Below, in pieces: positions 15,687 through 22,921 of a stretch of DNA of 22,996 nucleotides. The translations under genes were made by a program, and so were the position numbers. The DNA is from Marinilabiliaceae bacterium UBA5488 (GTDB taxonomy: Bacteria > Bacteroidota > Bacteroidia > Bacteroidales > Marinilabiliaceae). Below the pieces are notes generated by a model, which was given only the letters and a program-made list of their open reading frames with translations, did no database searches and was not told where the DNA came from. The number at the start of each line of letters is the position of its first letter. The stretch's first letter is position 1. Location: contig DIPM01000014.1 of NCBI GenBank assembly GCA_002427105.1, positions 1 through 22,996 of the forward strand, given 5' to 3'.

Positions 15687-16757
15687 ATGATAAAACACAA
15701 GCAGATCAGCGCCACCGTAGCCTGGGAAAGTCCCTCTAATCTGGCGATTGTCAAGTATTGGGGCAAGAAAGGCCTGCAGGAGCCGCTGAATCCCAGCATC
15801 AGCTTCTCTCTGGAGTCTGCCCTTACACGTACACGGGTAAGGGTCGAACCCTCCGAAAAGGGAGGCTTCCTCTTCCATCTTAACGGAAGAGAGAAGTCGG
15901 GGTTTAACGAAAAAATCGCCACCTTCCTGGAGCGCATTCAGCTGCATCTGCCCTTCTTGCAAAACCACCATCTGCACATAGAAAGTCACAACACTTTTCC
16001 TCACTCCTCCGGAATTGCCTCTTCTGCAAGCAGCATGAGCGCTCTGGCTCTTTGTTTGGCTCAGTTGCAACAAATTAGCAGCGAAGGCGAAATTAGGGCT
16101 CCGGACATGGTTCTGGCTTCCACCTTAGCCCGTATGGGCTCGGGCAGCGCTGCACGTTCGGTTTATGGAGGCTGGACCCTATGGGGGCGCTTTGCCGGAA
16201 AGAAGGAAAGCTCTGACATGTACGCTATTCCTTTAGATGAAGTGGAAATCGACGCCGATTTCCGCAATATCCACAACAGCATTCTGCTTATCGATCCCTC
16301 TCAAAAAGCGGTAAGCAGTACGGAAGGACATGCTTTAATGCATCAGCATCCTTACCGTGACGCTCGTATAGCGCATGCCCGTCAAAACACCAACAGGCTG
16401 CTATCTGTCTTAAAGGCAGGAGATTGGACTGGGTTTTTCGATCTTGCCGAAAACGAGGCGCTTTCGCTCCATGGGCTTATGATGAGCTCCACACCCTCCT
16501 ATACCCTGCTTCACCCAAATACACTGGAAGCTATCCGCCGCATCCGTCGCGCCCGCCGCGACGAAGGACTCAGCATAGGGTTCAGTATGGATGCAGGACC
16601 CAACATCCACCTTTTGTATCCCGAACGTGACAAGGAAAAAGTAAGGACATGGATGCAGGAAGAGCTTCAGCCATTATGCGCCAATCAGGCCATCCTGCAC
16701 GATCGCGTAGGAAAAGGTCCACGCGCTTTAAACTCAAACCAGGCACTTGATGAATAA
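15687..16757 (+). CDS. mvaD: Diphosphomevalonate decarboxylase
   Basis: A 356-residue GHMP-superfamily enzyme that turns mevalonate 5-diphosphate, ATP-dependently, into IPP and CO2. Motifs are the N-terminal SPSNLAIVKYWGK, the ATP-binding HSSGIASSASSMSA (about 106-119), GSGSAARSVYGG with R157, and SMDAGPNIH with the catalytic D302. The ATG at 15687 is used; an in-frame TTG three codons upstream is less likely. It is separated from the preceding gene by a terminator hairpin, and the mevalonate kinase gene starts inside its last codons, so the pair is translationally linked. The length is normal for the bacterial/eukaryotic-type decarboxylase. Confidence 0.93.
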   Translation: MIKHKQISATVAWESPSNLAIVKYWGKKGLQEPLNPSISFSLESALTRTRVRVEPSEKGGFLFHLNGREKSGFNEKIATFLERIQLHLPFLQNHHLHIESHNTFPHSSGIASSASSMSALALCLAQLQQISSEGEIRAPDMVLASTLARMGSGSAARSVYGGWTLWGRFAGKKESSDMYAIPLDEVEIDADFRNIHNSILLIDPSQKAVSSTEGHALMHQHPYRDARIAHARQNTNRLLSVLKAGDWTGFFDLAENEALSLHGLMMSSTPSYTLLHPNTLEAIRRIRRARRDEGLSIGFSMDAGPNIHLLYPERDKEKVRTWMQEELQPLCANQAILHDRVGKGPRALNSNQALDE

Positions 16758-17721
16758 AGACCGGAACAGCACTCAATTCCATTCCAAAATCATGCTTTTT
16801 GGAGAGTACAGCATCATACTGGGCTCAATGGGCTTAACCATCCCTTATGCCCATTTTAACGGCTCATTGGGCTTTATTAATAAAAACCGCTACACCGATC
16901 TTGACTACGCGCGGCGTAGCAATAAATTGTTGATAGAATATTATGATTATCTGCAACAACTCGACCGGGAAAAGCGGATACCTAAGAATTTCGATATCGA
17001 GAGGATGGGCAAAGACCTTGAAAAGGGGCTATATTTTGAATCGTCGATCCCCGAGGGCTATGGCCTGGGAAGCAGTGGCGCCCTTGTGGCAGCTCTCTAT
17101 CATCGCTATACCACCGAGCATCATGTGCCGCGCAGGGCATCCAACAAGGTGGAGGTTCAAGAGCTCAAAAAGGAGCTCGCAATCCTGGAATCATGGTTTC
17201 ACGGCACAAGCTCCGGTATCGACCCTTTAATCTGTTATATGAAACATCCGCTCCTTCTGTCGGAGGATCAGAGCATTTCGGCCGTTGGAATTCCAAAATA
17301 CAACCTCACATCCGATGATGCAATATTTTTGCTTAACACGGGAAAACCGGGCAAGACAGCCCCTTTGGTTGAGAGCTTTATGCAAAAATGCACTAATGAT
17401 GAGTACCTGACTATGATGAAGGAGGAATATATCCCGTTCAACAATAATTGCATAAAACATCTTACCGGGGGTGACCTTGAATTGTTTACCAAAACATTGC
17501 AGGAACTATCATTTTTTCAGGCTACTCATTTCTCAGAAATGATTCCTGCATCAGTTGAAATGGAATGGATTTACGGCTTCAGCACCGGCAAATATCTCTT
17601 GAAGCTTTGCGGCTCGGGAGGCGGAGGCTTTGCACTCGGATTTACCCGTGAATATGAAGAGGTCAGAAGGCGCTTTGTCGAAAAAGGCATGGATATTATT
17701 CCGGTATATCAGACAAAATGA
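16750..17721 (+). CDS. mvk: Mevalonate kinase
   Basis: A 323-residue GHMP kinase that phosphorylates mevalonate to mevalonate 5-phosphate. SKIMLFGEYSIILGSMGLTI is motif 1, PEGYGLGSSGALVAALY (from about 101) is the ATP loop, FHGTSSGIDPLICY holds the likely catalytic D158, and CGSGGGGFALGF (about 287-298) is motif 3. The pattern FHGTSSGIDP is that of mevalonate kinases. The ATG at 16750 lies within the decarboxylase gene (eight-base overlap). It is the last gene of the cluster and faces the convergent PII gene 43 bases away. A phosphomevalonate kinase role is the main alternative, since two GHMP kinases are present. Confidence 0.88.
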   Translation: MNKDRNSTQFHSKIMLFGEYSIILGSMGLTIPYAHFNGSLGFINKNRYTDLDYARRSNKLLIEYYDYLQQLDREKRIPKNFDIERMGKDLEKGLYFESSIPEGYGLGSSGALVAALYHRYTTEHHVPRRASNKVEVQELKKELAILESWFHGTSSGIDPLICYMKHPLLLSEDQSISAVGIPKYNLTSDDAIFLLNTGKPGKTAPLVESFMQKCTNDEYLTMMKEEYIPFNNNCIKHLTGGDLELFTKTLQELSFFQATHFSEMIPASVEMEWIYGFSTGKYLLKLCGSGGGGFALGFTREYEEVRRRFVEKGMDIIPVYQTK

Positions 17722-17764
17722 AAAGCGTTATAAGATTTTGGGTTAGGATTAAGAACTTGCCGGA

Positions 17765-18115
17765 TTATATCGCGATGCCTCCACGCTCTCCGGTACGAAT
17801 GCGGATGCAGTCATCAAGAGGGGAAATAAAGATCTTTCCATCTCCAATTTCACCTTTCACCGTATTTGTTGACCGTGCTCCGCTTACTATGGCAGAAATG
17901 GCAGTCTCGACAAACTCATCGTTAACGGCAATTTCTATGCGCATACCGGGTGATAGATTAGGAAGAACACGCTTACCGCGATAAATCTCTTCCCTCTTCT
18001 GTACTCCGTGACCGGAAACTCTTCCCACGGTAATTCGTGTAATTCCGGCATTCACCAAGGCCTCATGTACTCTTTCCAATTGGAATTCCCGTACTATTGC
18101 AGTTATTAGTTTCAT
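17765..18115 (-). CDS. PII-family nitrogen regulatory protein
   Basis: A 116-residue PII protein, normally a trimer that senses ATP/ADP and 2-oxoglutarate and binds AmtB. The N-terminus MKLITAIVREFQLERV and the C-terminal GDGKIFISPLDDCIRIRTGERGG hold the nucleotide-binding residues. The T-loop contains EIYRGKR. The Tyr matches E. coli Tyr46, while the position of the uridylylated Tyr51 is Val. The B-loop region ARSTNTVKGEIGDGK is a few residues longer than usual. It is 20 bases after amtB on the same strand, so it very likely gates that transporter. Absence of Tyr51 suggests it is not controlled by uridylylation. Confidence 0.9.
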   Translation of the reverse strand: MKLITAIVREFQLERVHEALVNAGITRITVGRVSGHGVQKREEIYRGKRVLPNLSPGMRIEIAVNDEFVETAISAIVSGARSTNTVKGEIGDGKIFISPLDDCIRIRTGERGGIAI

Positions 18116-18135
18116 TTGTGAACAGTATTAGATTA

Positions 18136-19455
18136 TTAGTTCGGGTTAACCATGCCATAACCACGCTCCCCGTGATATGAGCGGTCAAGTCCTTCCATCT
18201 CTTCAGCTGCTGTTGCTCTAAGTCCCCCAAAAGCCTTTAATATTACCAGGATAATAATAGTAACAACTACTGCATAAGCAATCGCGATTCCCACAGCTAC
18301 GGCCTGAACACCCAGCTGTTGCCATATAGTCCATGTGCCATTTACAGCGGCTGAAGCATCCTCCATCCATGAATCTCTGATAAAGAACACTAAGAGCAGG
18401 GCTCCCAAAATACCGCCGACTCCATGAATTCCAAAGGCATCAAGACTATCGTCACATCCAAGTTTTTCTTTTAACTGGATAGCGTAATAACAAAGGGCTG
18501 CAGCGGCAAATCCAAGCGCTAAGGCTCCCATGGGCTGAACTACACCTGCCGCCGGGGTTACGGCCACCAGTCCAGCCAATATGCCACTGGCAAAGCCTAA
18601 AGCCGTAGATTTACCCAAATGTATATACTCAATTATCATCCAACCCAATGCTCCTGCAGCGGCAGCAATCTGTGTGGCTGTAAGCGCCTGAGCAGTTGCA
18701 AGTCCGCTTGAAACACTGCTTCCCGCGTTGAATCCAAACCATCCTACCCAAAGAAGACCTGCTCCGAACAGTGTCATCACCAGGTTACTTGGTCGTATTT
18801 GAGTTTTGGGATAGCCCCTGCGAGCTCCTATAAAAAGGGCAGCCGCCAAACCACTGACTCCGGCAGATATATGAACTACTGTACCTCCCGCAAAATCTAT
18901 TGCTCCGGCCGCACCCATATTATAAATAAAACCACCTTCCGACCAAACCCAATGACATAGAGGATAGTAAACCAACAATCCCCAAAGCGCAATAAAAATC
19001 ATATAGCCTTTAAATGACACCCGTTCAGCAAATGCCCCGGCAATCAAGGCCGGCGTTAATATCGCAAACTTGCCCTGAAACATACTGAACACATACTCGG
19101 GAACGCCGGAATCCAATATCTTGGTGTCGATGCCCCTCAGAAAGAAATAGTCCGGATTCCAGCCTATCCATCCTCCCAGAATGTTGGAGCCAAAACTCAT
19201 ACTGTATCCCACAGCTATCCACATCACAGTCATTATTCCCATTGCACCAAAACTATGCATCATAGTGCCCAGCACATTCTTTGAACGTACCAAACCACCA
19301 TAAAACAAGGCAAGACCGGGAATCATAAGTAAAACAAGGGCTGTCGAGGTAATCATCCAGGCCGTCACACCCGTATCAACGACCGCACCTTCAGATGCGA
19401 AGCTCATTATTGGAATTAAAATGAACTGCAACAATACGCTTAGTCTCTTTTTCAT
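18136..19455 (-). CDS. amtB: Ammonium transporter, Amt/AmtB family
   Basis: A 439-residue inner-membrane channel for ammonium/ammonia. It has an N-terminal signal-like segment (1-20) followed by about 11 hydrophobic helices. Conserved residues seen are D187 (AIDFAGG), the twin pore histidines H195 (GGTVVHISAG) and H344 (AFGIHGVGG), FYGGLVRSKN, and the cytoplasmic tail AAEEMEGLDRSYHGE that meets PII. The gene is first in an amtB-PII operon, with its own promoter at about 19488-19519 and a leader of about 26 bases. Upstream direct repeats at 19562-19598 are candidate regulatory sites. Nitrogen-limitation control is expected from family knowledge. Confidence 0.95.
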   Translation of the reverse strand: MKKRLSVLLQFILIPIMSFASEGAVVDTGVTAWMITSTALVLLMIPGLALFYGGLVRSKNVLGTMMHSFGAMGIMTVMWIAVGYSMSFGSNILGGWIGWNPDYFFLRGIDTKILDSGVPEYVFSMFQGKFAILTPALIAGAFAERVSFKGYMIFIALWGLLVYYPLCHWVWSEGGFIYNMGAAGAIDFAGGTVVHISAGVSGLAAALFIGARRGYPKTQIRPSNLVMTLFGAGLLWVGWFGFNAGSSVSSGLATAQALTATQIAAAAGALGWMIIEYIHLGKSTALGFASGILAGLVAVTPAAGVVQPMGALALGFAAAALCYYAIQLKEKLGCDDSLDAFGIHGVGGILGALLLVFFIRDSWMEDASAAVNGTWTIWQQLGVQAVAVGIAIAYAVVVTIIILVILKAFGGLRATAAEEMEGLDRSYHGERGYGMVNPN

Positions 19456-19487
19456 TTCGCAAAGTTTTTGTTAATGATTAGCTGAGA

Positions 19488-19519
19488 CAAATTTACAAGC
19501 TAATTATTTACAAAATCAA
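19488..19519 (-). promoter_or_regulatory. Predicted promoter of the amtB-PII operon
   Basis: On the minus strand TAAATTTG (19495-19488) matches the Bacteroidota -7 element TAnnTTTG exactly. A TTG at 19519-19517 lies 21 bases upstream as the -33 part; a TTTG 15 bases upstream is an alternative. The expected start of transcription is near 19481, about 26 bases before the amtB ATG. Confidence 0.6.
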
Positions 19520-19561
19520 CAATATTATCAGTTTTTTCTTTCCCCCTCCTTTTTTTTAGGG

Positions 19562-19598
19562 GTTATTTACAGTTTTATATATGTTATTTACAGTTTTA
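19562..19598. repeat. Two 16-bp direct repeats with 21-bp period upstream of amtB
   Basis: GTTATTTACAGTTTTA occurs at 19562-19577 and again at 19583-19598, exactly 21 bases (two helix turns) apart. They lie about 80-120 bases upstream of the predicted amtB transcription start. A related ATTATTTACA lies at 19503-19512. The pair is bracketed by AGGGGT (19558-19563) and ACCCCT (19598-19603). They look like binding sites for an activator on one face of the DNA. The hemN promoter is on the other side of the same gap, so either gene may be the target. Confidence 0.5.
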
Positions 19599-19721
19599 CC
19601 CCTGTTTTTTATACCAGATATTCACTTTTTCTGTTTTTTTCAAAATTTCTTCAATCTTGATTGCTTGCTATTCCCTTATGACTGCGTATTGTTGTCTGCT
19701 TACTGATATCTGATATTTTAT

Positions 19722-19729
19722 TACTTTTG
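19722..19729 (+). promoter_or_regulatory. Predicted -7 promoter element of hemN
   Basis: TACTTTTG matches TAnnTTTG exactly. No clear TTTG or TTG is present at the normal distance upstream, so the promoter may need an activator. Transcription would begin near 19736. This makes a TTG start codon at 19727 impossible and supports the ATG at 19787. Confidence 0.45.
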
Positions 19730-19739
19730 CCTTGTTCTG

Positions 19740-19757
19740 CAGCGAAAATATTCGCTG
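19740..19757. promoter_or_regulatory. Perfect inverted repeat in the hemN leader
   Basis: CAGCGAA (19740-19746) and TTCGCTG (19751-19757) are separated by AATA. It lies just after the predicted transcription start and 29 bases before the hemN ATG. It may be a repressor operator or a leader hairpin; the sequence does not decide which. Confidence 0.45.
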
Positions 19758-19786
19758 ACAGATTTCTTCTTAAATATCAGACCAAA

Positions 19787-21160
19787 ATGATTGATAATAA
19801 GCTTATTGAAAAATACAACAAAGCATTGCCGCGTTACACCAGCTATCCCCCCGCCACGAGTTTTCACAGCGAATTTTCTTCTGATGACTATATTAAGAGT
19901 GTAAAAGCATCTAACAACCAAGGCACTAAGAACATTTCCCTGTATCTGCATATTCCATTTTGTCCAAGGCTCTGCCTATATTGCGGATGTACCACACTTA
20001 TTACCCGTAAGGAGGAAATGATAAAATCCTACCTTGAGGCCCTCAAAAAAGAGATAGTCATGCTCTCCCAATGGATTGATTTATCGAGGCCGGTAACTCA
20101 AATTCACTGGGGTGGAGGAACTCCGAATGCGCTTTCAGCCGAACAGATAGGCGAAATAATGGATCTTATATCCTCCATATTTAAAATTGAAAAGAATTGC
20201 GAAATTGCAATTGAGTGCAACCCCGCTCACCTGACACTTTCATATCTTGACTCACTGTTTGATATGGGCTTCAACCGAATCAGTCTGGGAATTCAGGACT
20301 TTAATCAAAAGGTCTTAGAAGCAGCTCATCGCGACACAAGCAAGCTTCCCATTGAAGAGCTAAGCAGCTATATACGAAACCATTCGGCGGGTGTGAATTA
20401 TGACTTTATCTACGGATTGCCACACCAAAGCCCGGCTTCTTTCTCAGAAACTATCAAACAAGCACTGGCGCTGAAGCCCGACAGAATAGTCACCTTCTCC
20501 TATGCCCATGTGCCATGGGTGAAACCTCATCAGAGCTTACTGGAAAAAGAAGGACTCCCCGGCGCCGAAGAAAAGATGGCTATGTTTAAGTCTGCCTACG
20601 ATTTAATTACGAAAAGTGGTGAGTATGATGCAATAGGACTGGATCACTTTTCCCGTAAAGATGACTCCCTTAGCATAGCCTTGCGTAGCGGAAAGTTGCA
20701 CCGCAACTTTCAGGGCTACTGCACCCGCGAGACCACCGGACAGGTGTATGCCTTTGGGATGTCGGCCATAAGCCAGCTTTATAACAGTTACGCTCAAAAC
20801 GATAAGAACATAGAGAATTATATCAGGATGATAAATTCGGGAAAACCGGCAACCGTTAAAGGCTATTGCATCAGCGAAGATGAAATGATTATTAAGGAAG
20901 TGATAGAAAGATTGATGTGTAACAACAAACTGCTATGGTCAGAGCTGGCAGAACAATTTGAAACATCAGTCGGAAGAATAAAAGCTGTCTGCGGATATTC
21001 CCCTGAGAAAATGCAGCAATATATCGACGACGGCCTTTTGATAATGGATGACAATTCTCTAAACATTACCGGGCCGGGGCGGTTTACAATAAGGAATATC
21101 GTTGCCGAACTCGATCCAAAGCTAAACAGCGGCGGCAAGCAATTTTCAAAAAGCATATAG
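19787..21160 (+). CDS. hemN: Oxygen-independent coproporphyrinogen III oxidase (radical SAM)
   Basis: A 457-residue radical-SAM enzyme that decarboxylates two propionates of coproporphyrinogen III to give protoporphyrinogen IX without oxygen. The N-terminal RYTSYP motif, Y53 and HIPFC59PRLC63LYC66GC68 (the CX3CX2CXC pattern of true HemN) are present. GGGTPNALS (SAM-binding), a Q-x-D/E-rich barrel and a C-terminal helical domain follow. True HemN, rather than HemW, is supported by the extra cysteine C68 and by the length, equal to E. coli HemN. The ATG at 19787 is used because an in-frame TTG at 19727 adds 20 unlikely residues and overlaps the promoter element. A HemY-type oxidase, the next heme step, follows after 83 bases. 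Confidence 0.93.
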   Translation: MIDNKLIEKYNKALPRYTSYPPATSFHSEFSSDDYIKSVKASNNQGTKNISLYLHIPFCPRLCLYCGCTTLITRKEEMIKSYLEALKKEIVMLSQWIDLSRPVTQIHWGGGTPNALSAEQIGEIMDLISSIFKIEKNCEIAIECNPAHLTLSYLDSLFDMGFNRISLGIQDFNQKVLEAAHRDTSKLPIEELSSYIRNHSAGVNYDFIYGLPHQSPASFSETIKQALALKPDRIVTFSYAHVPWVKPHQSLLEKEGLPGAEEKMAMFKSAYDLITKSGEYDAIGLDHFSRKDDSLSIALRSGKLHRNFQGYCTRETTGQVYAFGMSAISQLYNSYAQNDKNIENYIRMINSGKPATVKGYCISEDEMIIKEVIERLMCNNKLLWSELAEQFETSVGRIKAVCGYSPEKMQQYIDDGLLIMDDNSLNITGPGRFTIRNIVAELDPKLNSGGKQFSKSI

Positions 21161-21179
21161 AGGAAAAACGTAAAAGGCA

Positions 21180-21213
21180 GAGTGGCTGATAGATTAAACC
21201 TAATCAGCCACTC
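21180..21213 (+). terminator. Strong hairpin between hemN and hemY
   Basis: GAGTGGCTGAT (21180-21190) pairs perfectly with ATCAGCCACTC (21203-21213), 11 base pairs with a 12-base loop, 20 bases after the hemN stop. The following GACTGTTTATATAA is only partly T-rich. It may be an attenuating terminator or an mRNA-stabilising hairpin within a hemN-hemY transcript. Confidence 0.5.
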
Positions 21214-21243
21214 GACTGTTTATATAATAAAACAAGAAATTAA

Positions 21244-22638
21244 ATGAGCAATAAATCGGCTGTAATAATCGGGGCAGGACTTACCGGACTAAGCACAGCC
21301 TTTTATCTAAAAAAGGCAGGATGGAAAGTGACAATCCTGGAGCGTAACAGTGTGGCAGGCGGCTCAATAAAGACCTATCGGGAAAAGGGCTTTATTTTTG
21401 AAAGCGGCCCCAACACAGGTGTTGTATCCCATCCTGAAGTAGCCGACCTCTTCGAGCAGTTGCCCGAACCCTTTCGCTTTGAAGCAGCAAAAGAGGAGGC
21501 CGAACGACGTCTAATCTGGAAGAAGTGTCGCTGGCACGCGCTACCGTCAGGCATAAAAGACGGTGTTAACACCCCTCTTTTTCAATGGAAGGACAAATTC
21601 AATATCCTGCTTGAGCCCTTCCGCAAAAAGGGGGATAATCCTGACGAGACTCTTGGTGAAATGGTAAAGCGAAGAATGGGTAGCAGCTTCCTTGATTACG
21701 CGGTTGACCCCTTTATACTTGGCATTTACGCCGGAGATCCCTCAAAATTAGTTACCCGCTATGCCCTGCCCAAATTGTATAAGCTTGAGCAGGACTACGG
21801 AAGTTTTATAAAAGGGAGCATTAAGAAAGCACGTATTCCAAAGACAGAGGAAGAAAAGAAGGCCACCAGGCAGATGTTTTCAATCGAAGGCGGGCTCGAC
21901 AATCTGACTCAGGCTTTGTATAAAGCAATTGGCGAAGATAGTTTTGTTTTCAACTGTCGCGATATCTGCATCTATCCTAAGAATAAGGGCTTCCATATAT
22001 CATATTTCAAAGACGGAAAAAACTATGAGCTTGACGAAACCAAGGTAATATCAACCGTTGGAGCTCATGAAATAAGCTCACTTTTCCCCTTTCTTAACGG
22101 CAAAGAAAAAGAGGCTATCGGTGATTTGGTATATGCTAAAGTGGTACAGGCAGCGGTAGGTTTTAATAACTGGCGGGGCATACCCCTGAAAGCCTTCGGG
22201 GGACTAGTGCCCCACAAGGAAAACAGAAAGATATTAGGCGTTTTGTTTCTTTCAGCCTTCCTGAAAAATCGTGCTCCGGAAGGGGGAGCCATACTATCAG
22301 TTTTCCTGGGTGGAGTGCGTAACCCGGAAATTGTAGAACTTGATGACGAGACTCTAAAAAAGATGGTTATGGACGAGCTTAAGTGCATGATGTTAATCAG
22401 CGATCAGGAGCCTGACCTTATCCGGATCTTTCGTCACAAGCATGCGATTCCTCAATATGGTGAAAGCACCGGCATCCGCCTTGCAACCATAGAAAAAATT
22501 GAGTCGCAGTTTCCGGGCTTGATACTGGGCGGCAACTTACGCGACGGTATAGGGATGGCCGATCGCATCCGCCAGGGTACCCAAATAGCAAATAAACTTA
22601 TTGGAGGAGTTGAGGAAGTTATGAGTGATGAGTTATGA
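21244..22638 (+). CDS. hemY: Protoporphyrinogen oxidase, HemY/PPO type flavoprotein
   Basis: A 464-residue FAD protein. The dinucleotide motif VIIGAGLTGLSTAF (7-20), then LERNSVAGGSIKT and ESGPNTG, match the HemY/PPO family, which oxidises protoporphyrinogen IX to protoporphyrin IX. The C-terminus has GGNLRDGIGMADRIRQG, the conserved FAD-contacting end of PPO. With HemN upstream the protoporphyrin-dependent route is most likely; a coproporphyrinogen oxidase (CgoX) role is the alternative. Bacteroidota annotations often use the name hemG for this protein, although it is unrelated to the E. coli flavodoxin-like HemG. The last codons (VMSDEL) run into a GAGTTAT tandem repeat that also supplies the stop codon, so the C-terminus may have been changed by repeat growth. 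Confidence 0.9.
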   Translation: MSNKSAVIIGAGLTGLSTAFYLKKAGWKVTILERNSVAGGSIKTYREKGFIFESGPNTGVVSHPEVADLFEQLPEPFRFEAAKEEAERRLIWKKCRWHALPSGIKDGVNTPLFQWKDKFNILLEPFRKKGDNPDETLGEMVKRRMGSSFLDYAVDPFILGIYAGDPSKLVTRYALPKLYKLEQDYGSFIKGSIKKARIPKTEEEKKATRQMFSIEGGLDNLTQALYKAIGEDSFVFNCRDICIYPKNKGFHISYFKDGKNYELDETKVISTVGAHEISSLFPFLNGKEKEAIGDLVYAKVVQAAVGFNNWRGIPLKAFGGLVPHKENRKILGVLFLSAFLKNRAPEGGAILSVFLGGVRNPEIVELDDETLKKMVMDELKCMMLISDQEPDLIRIFRHKHAIPQYGESTGIRLATIEKIESQFPGLILGGNLRDGIGMADRIRQGTQIANKLIGGVEEVMSDEL

Positions 22639-22655
22639 GTTATGAGTTATGAGTT
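22630..22655. repeat. Tandem heptamer GAGTTAT, about 3.7 copies
   Basis: GAGTTAT repeats at 22630, 22637 and 22644, with a partial fourth copy from 22651. The first copy overlaps the final Glu-Leu codons and stop of hemY. A degenerate copy (GTTATGAGT) lies just upstream inside the gene. It is a simple repeat made by slippage or a decayed intergenic element. Confidence 0.8.
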
Positions 22656-22667
22656 TCGGGTTCTAAC

Positions 22668-22703
22668 CACAAAGGACACAAATTTTTACACAAAGGACAC
22701 AAA
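22668..22703. repeat. 15-bp direct repeat CACAAAGGACACAAA, 21-bp period
   Basis: CACAAAGGACACAAA occurs at 22668-22682 and 22689-22703. The rest of the 22639-22879 gap shows more decayed repeat-like text, including GATGAGTTGATGAG (22725-22738) and CACGGAAAACGCAGAG (near 22752). No gene is seen in this gap. Such CACAAAGGACACAAAGG strings are familiar as non-coding repeats between genes in Bacteroidota and other genomes. Confidence 0.7.
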
Positions 22704-22879
22704 GGAGAAATATTTTAAGGAATTGATGAGTTGATGAGGGTTTCGATTTACACGGAAAACGCAGAGTAAGGAGGGAGATGCACGGAGCAAAATAAGACAA
22801 TGCTTAATTTATAGTGGATAATGCTTGACGGCTTTGGTAACTTTGAAGTATTCTTGCAATAATTTTTTGTCTGAAATGT

Positions 22880-22909
22880 TTTGTACATTGATTTAAACCC
22901 CTATTTTTG
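22880..22909 (+). promoter_or_regulatory. Predicted promoter of tRNA-Ser
   Basis: TTTG (22880-22883) and TATTTTTG (22902-22909) match the Bacteroidota -33 and -7 elements exactly, with 18 bases between. The expected start of transcription is near 22916, a few bases before the tRNA. Confidence 0.65.
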
Positions 22910-22921
22910 CACTCGCATTCA

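Noticed and set aside
15651..16073. A 140-codon minus-strand frame overlapping mvaD
   Set aside because: It is antisense to the conserved decarboxylase N-terminal domain and has no promoter or ribosome site.
19558..19610. AGGGGT ... ACCCCT followed by T run as a terminator
   Set aside because: The stem is only 6 bp with a 34-base loop, and it lies between two divergent genes where no transcript is expected to end.
19727..19786. TTG start giving a 20-residue longer HemN
   Set aside because: The TTG lies in the predicted -7 promoter element; the ATG at 19787 gives the normal HemN length and N-terminus.
22630..22703. Short repeats as a CRISPR array
   Set aside because: The units are 7 and 15 bases, there are no regular spacers of 30 bases or more, and no cas genes are nearby.
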